From an uncultured Frankiales bacterium (lineage in GTDB: Bacteria > Actinomycetota > Actinomycetes > Mycobacteriales > SCTD01): 12,470 nucleotides of DNA. Below are positions 12,460 through 12,470 of the stretch, one piece after another (positions within the stretch are counted from its first letter, which is position 1; every line of letters begins with the position of its first letter). The stretch lies in assembly GCA_946479905.1 (NCBI GenBank), contig CAMLIA010000131.1, forward strand, positions 1 through 12,470, read 5' to 3'. The position numbers and the translations under genes are program-made. The notes under the pieces are model-generated. The model ran no database searches and had not been told where the DNA came from. It was given only the letters and a program-made list of their open reading frames with translations.

Positions 12460-12470
12460 CAGAAGAAGGG

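Noticed and set aside
12386..12470. tRNA-associated integrative element or attachment site
   Set aside because: Only 11 bases follow the tRNA, and no repeat of its 3' end or integrase gene is seen in the window.

Overview
The window is very GC-rich, and its genes and neighbourhood match those of a high-GC actinobacterium. The evidence is a Zincin_2/DUF2342 metalloprotease, a YlbL-type PDZ/S16 protease, a PPA1309-family protein, a UPF0182 membrane protein and an initiator tRNA close together, plus frequent GTG starts and leaderless-type promoters (a TAnnnT box exactly 6 nt before the start codon). I cannot name a genus from the sequence alone.

Layout, left to right. A metalloprotease runs off the left edge (1-1066, minus). 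Divergent from it is an NAD-binding SDR-fold protein (1102-2166, plus), followed by a 70-residue small membrane protein (2272-2484, plus). A gap of about 200 bp (2485-2684) holds two copies of one long imperfect palindrome and a terminator-like hairpin. Next, on the minus strand, comes a two-gene unit: an ECF-type sigma factor with a C-terminal membrane segment and a cysteine-bearing outer tail (2861-4036), and a 59-residue secreted two-cysteine peptide (2685-2864) whose GTG start overlaps the sigma stop codon (GTGA). A 293-bp divergent intergenic region (4037-4329) carries CCGGAA repeats, an ECF-like promoter candidate and a strongly structured leader, and leads into a conserved 137-residue protein (4330-4743, plus). 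Then come the YlbL-type protease (4799-5827, plus), a 909-residue membrane histidine kinase (5867-8596, plus), a PPA1309-family protein (8562-9083, minus), a UPF0182 protein (9147-12050, plus), an ArsC-like reductase (12040-12348, minus) and an initiator tRNA-fMet (12386-12459, plus).

Together these genes look like a conserved actinobacterial envelope and protein-quality neighbourhood. From memory of other actinobacterial genomes, metalloprotease, SDR, YlbL, PPA1309 and UPF0182 are usual companions. Two signalling units appear to interrupt that backbone: the sigma factor/peptide pair, and the orphan histidine kinase between the YlbL and PPA1309 genes. The sigma factor/peptide pair is the best candidate for an undescribed system. 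It would be a transcription factor tethered in the membrane, exposing a four-cysteine tail outside the cell and translationally coupled to a secreted disulfide-type mini-protein. That functional link is inference. The gene structure, the overlap, the internal ribosome-binding site, the signal peptide and the membrane segment are visible in the sequence.
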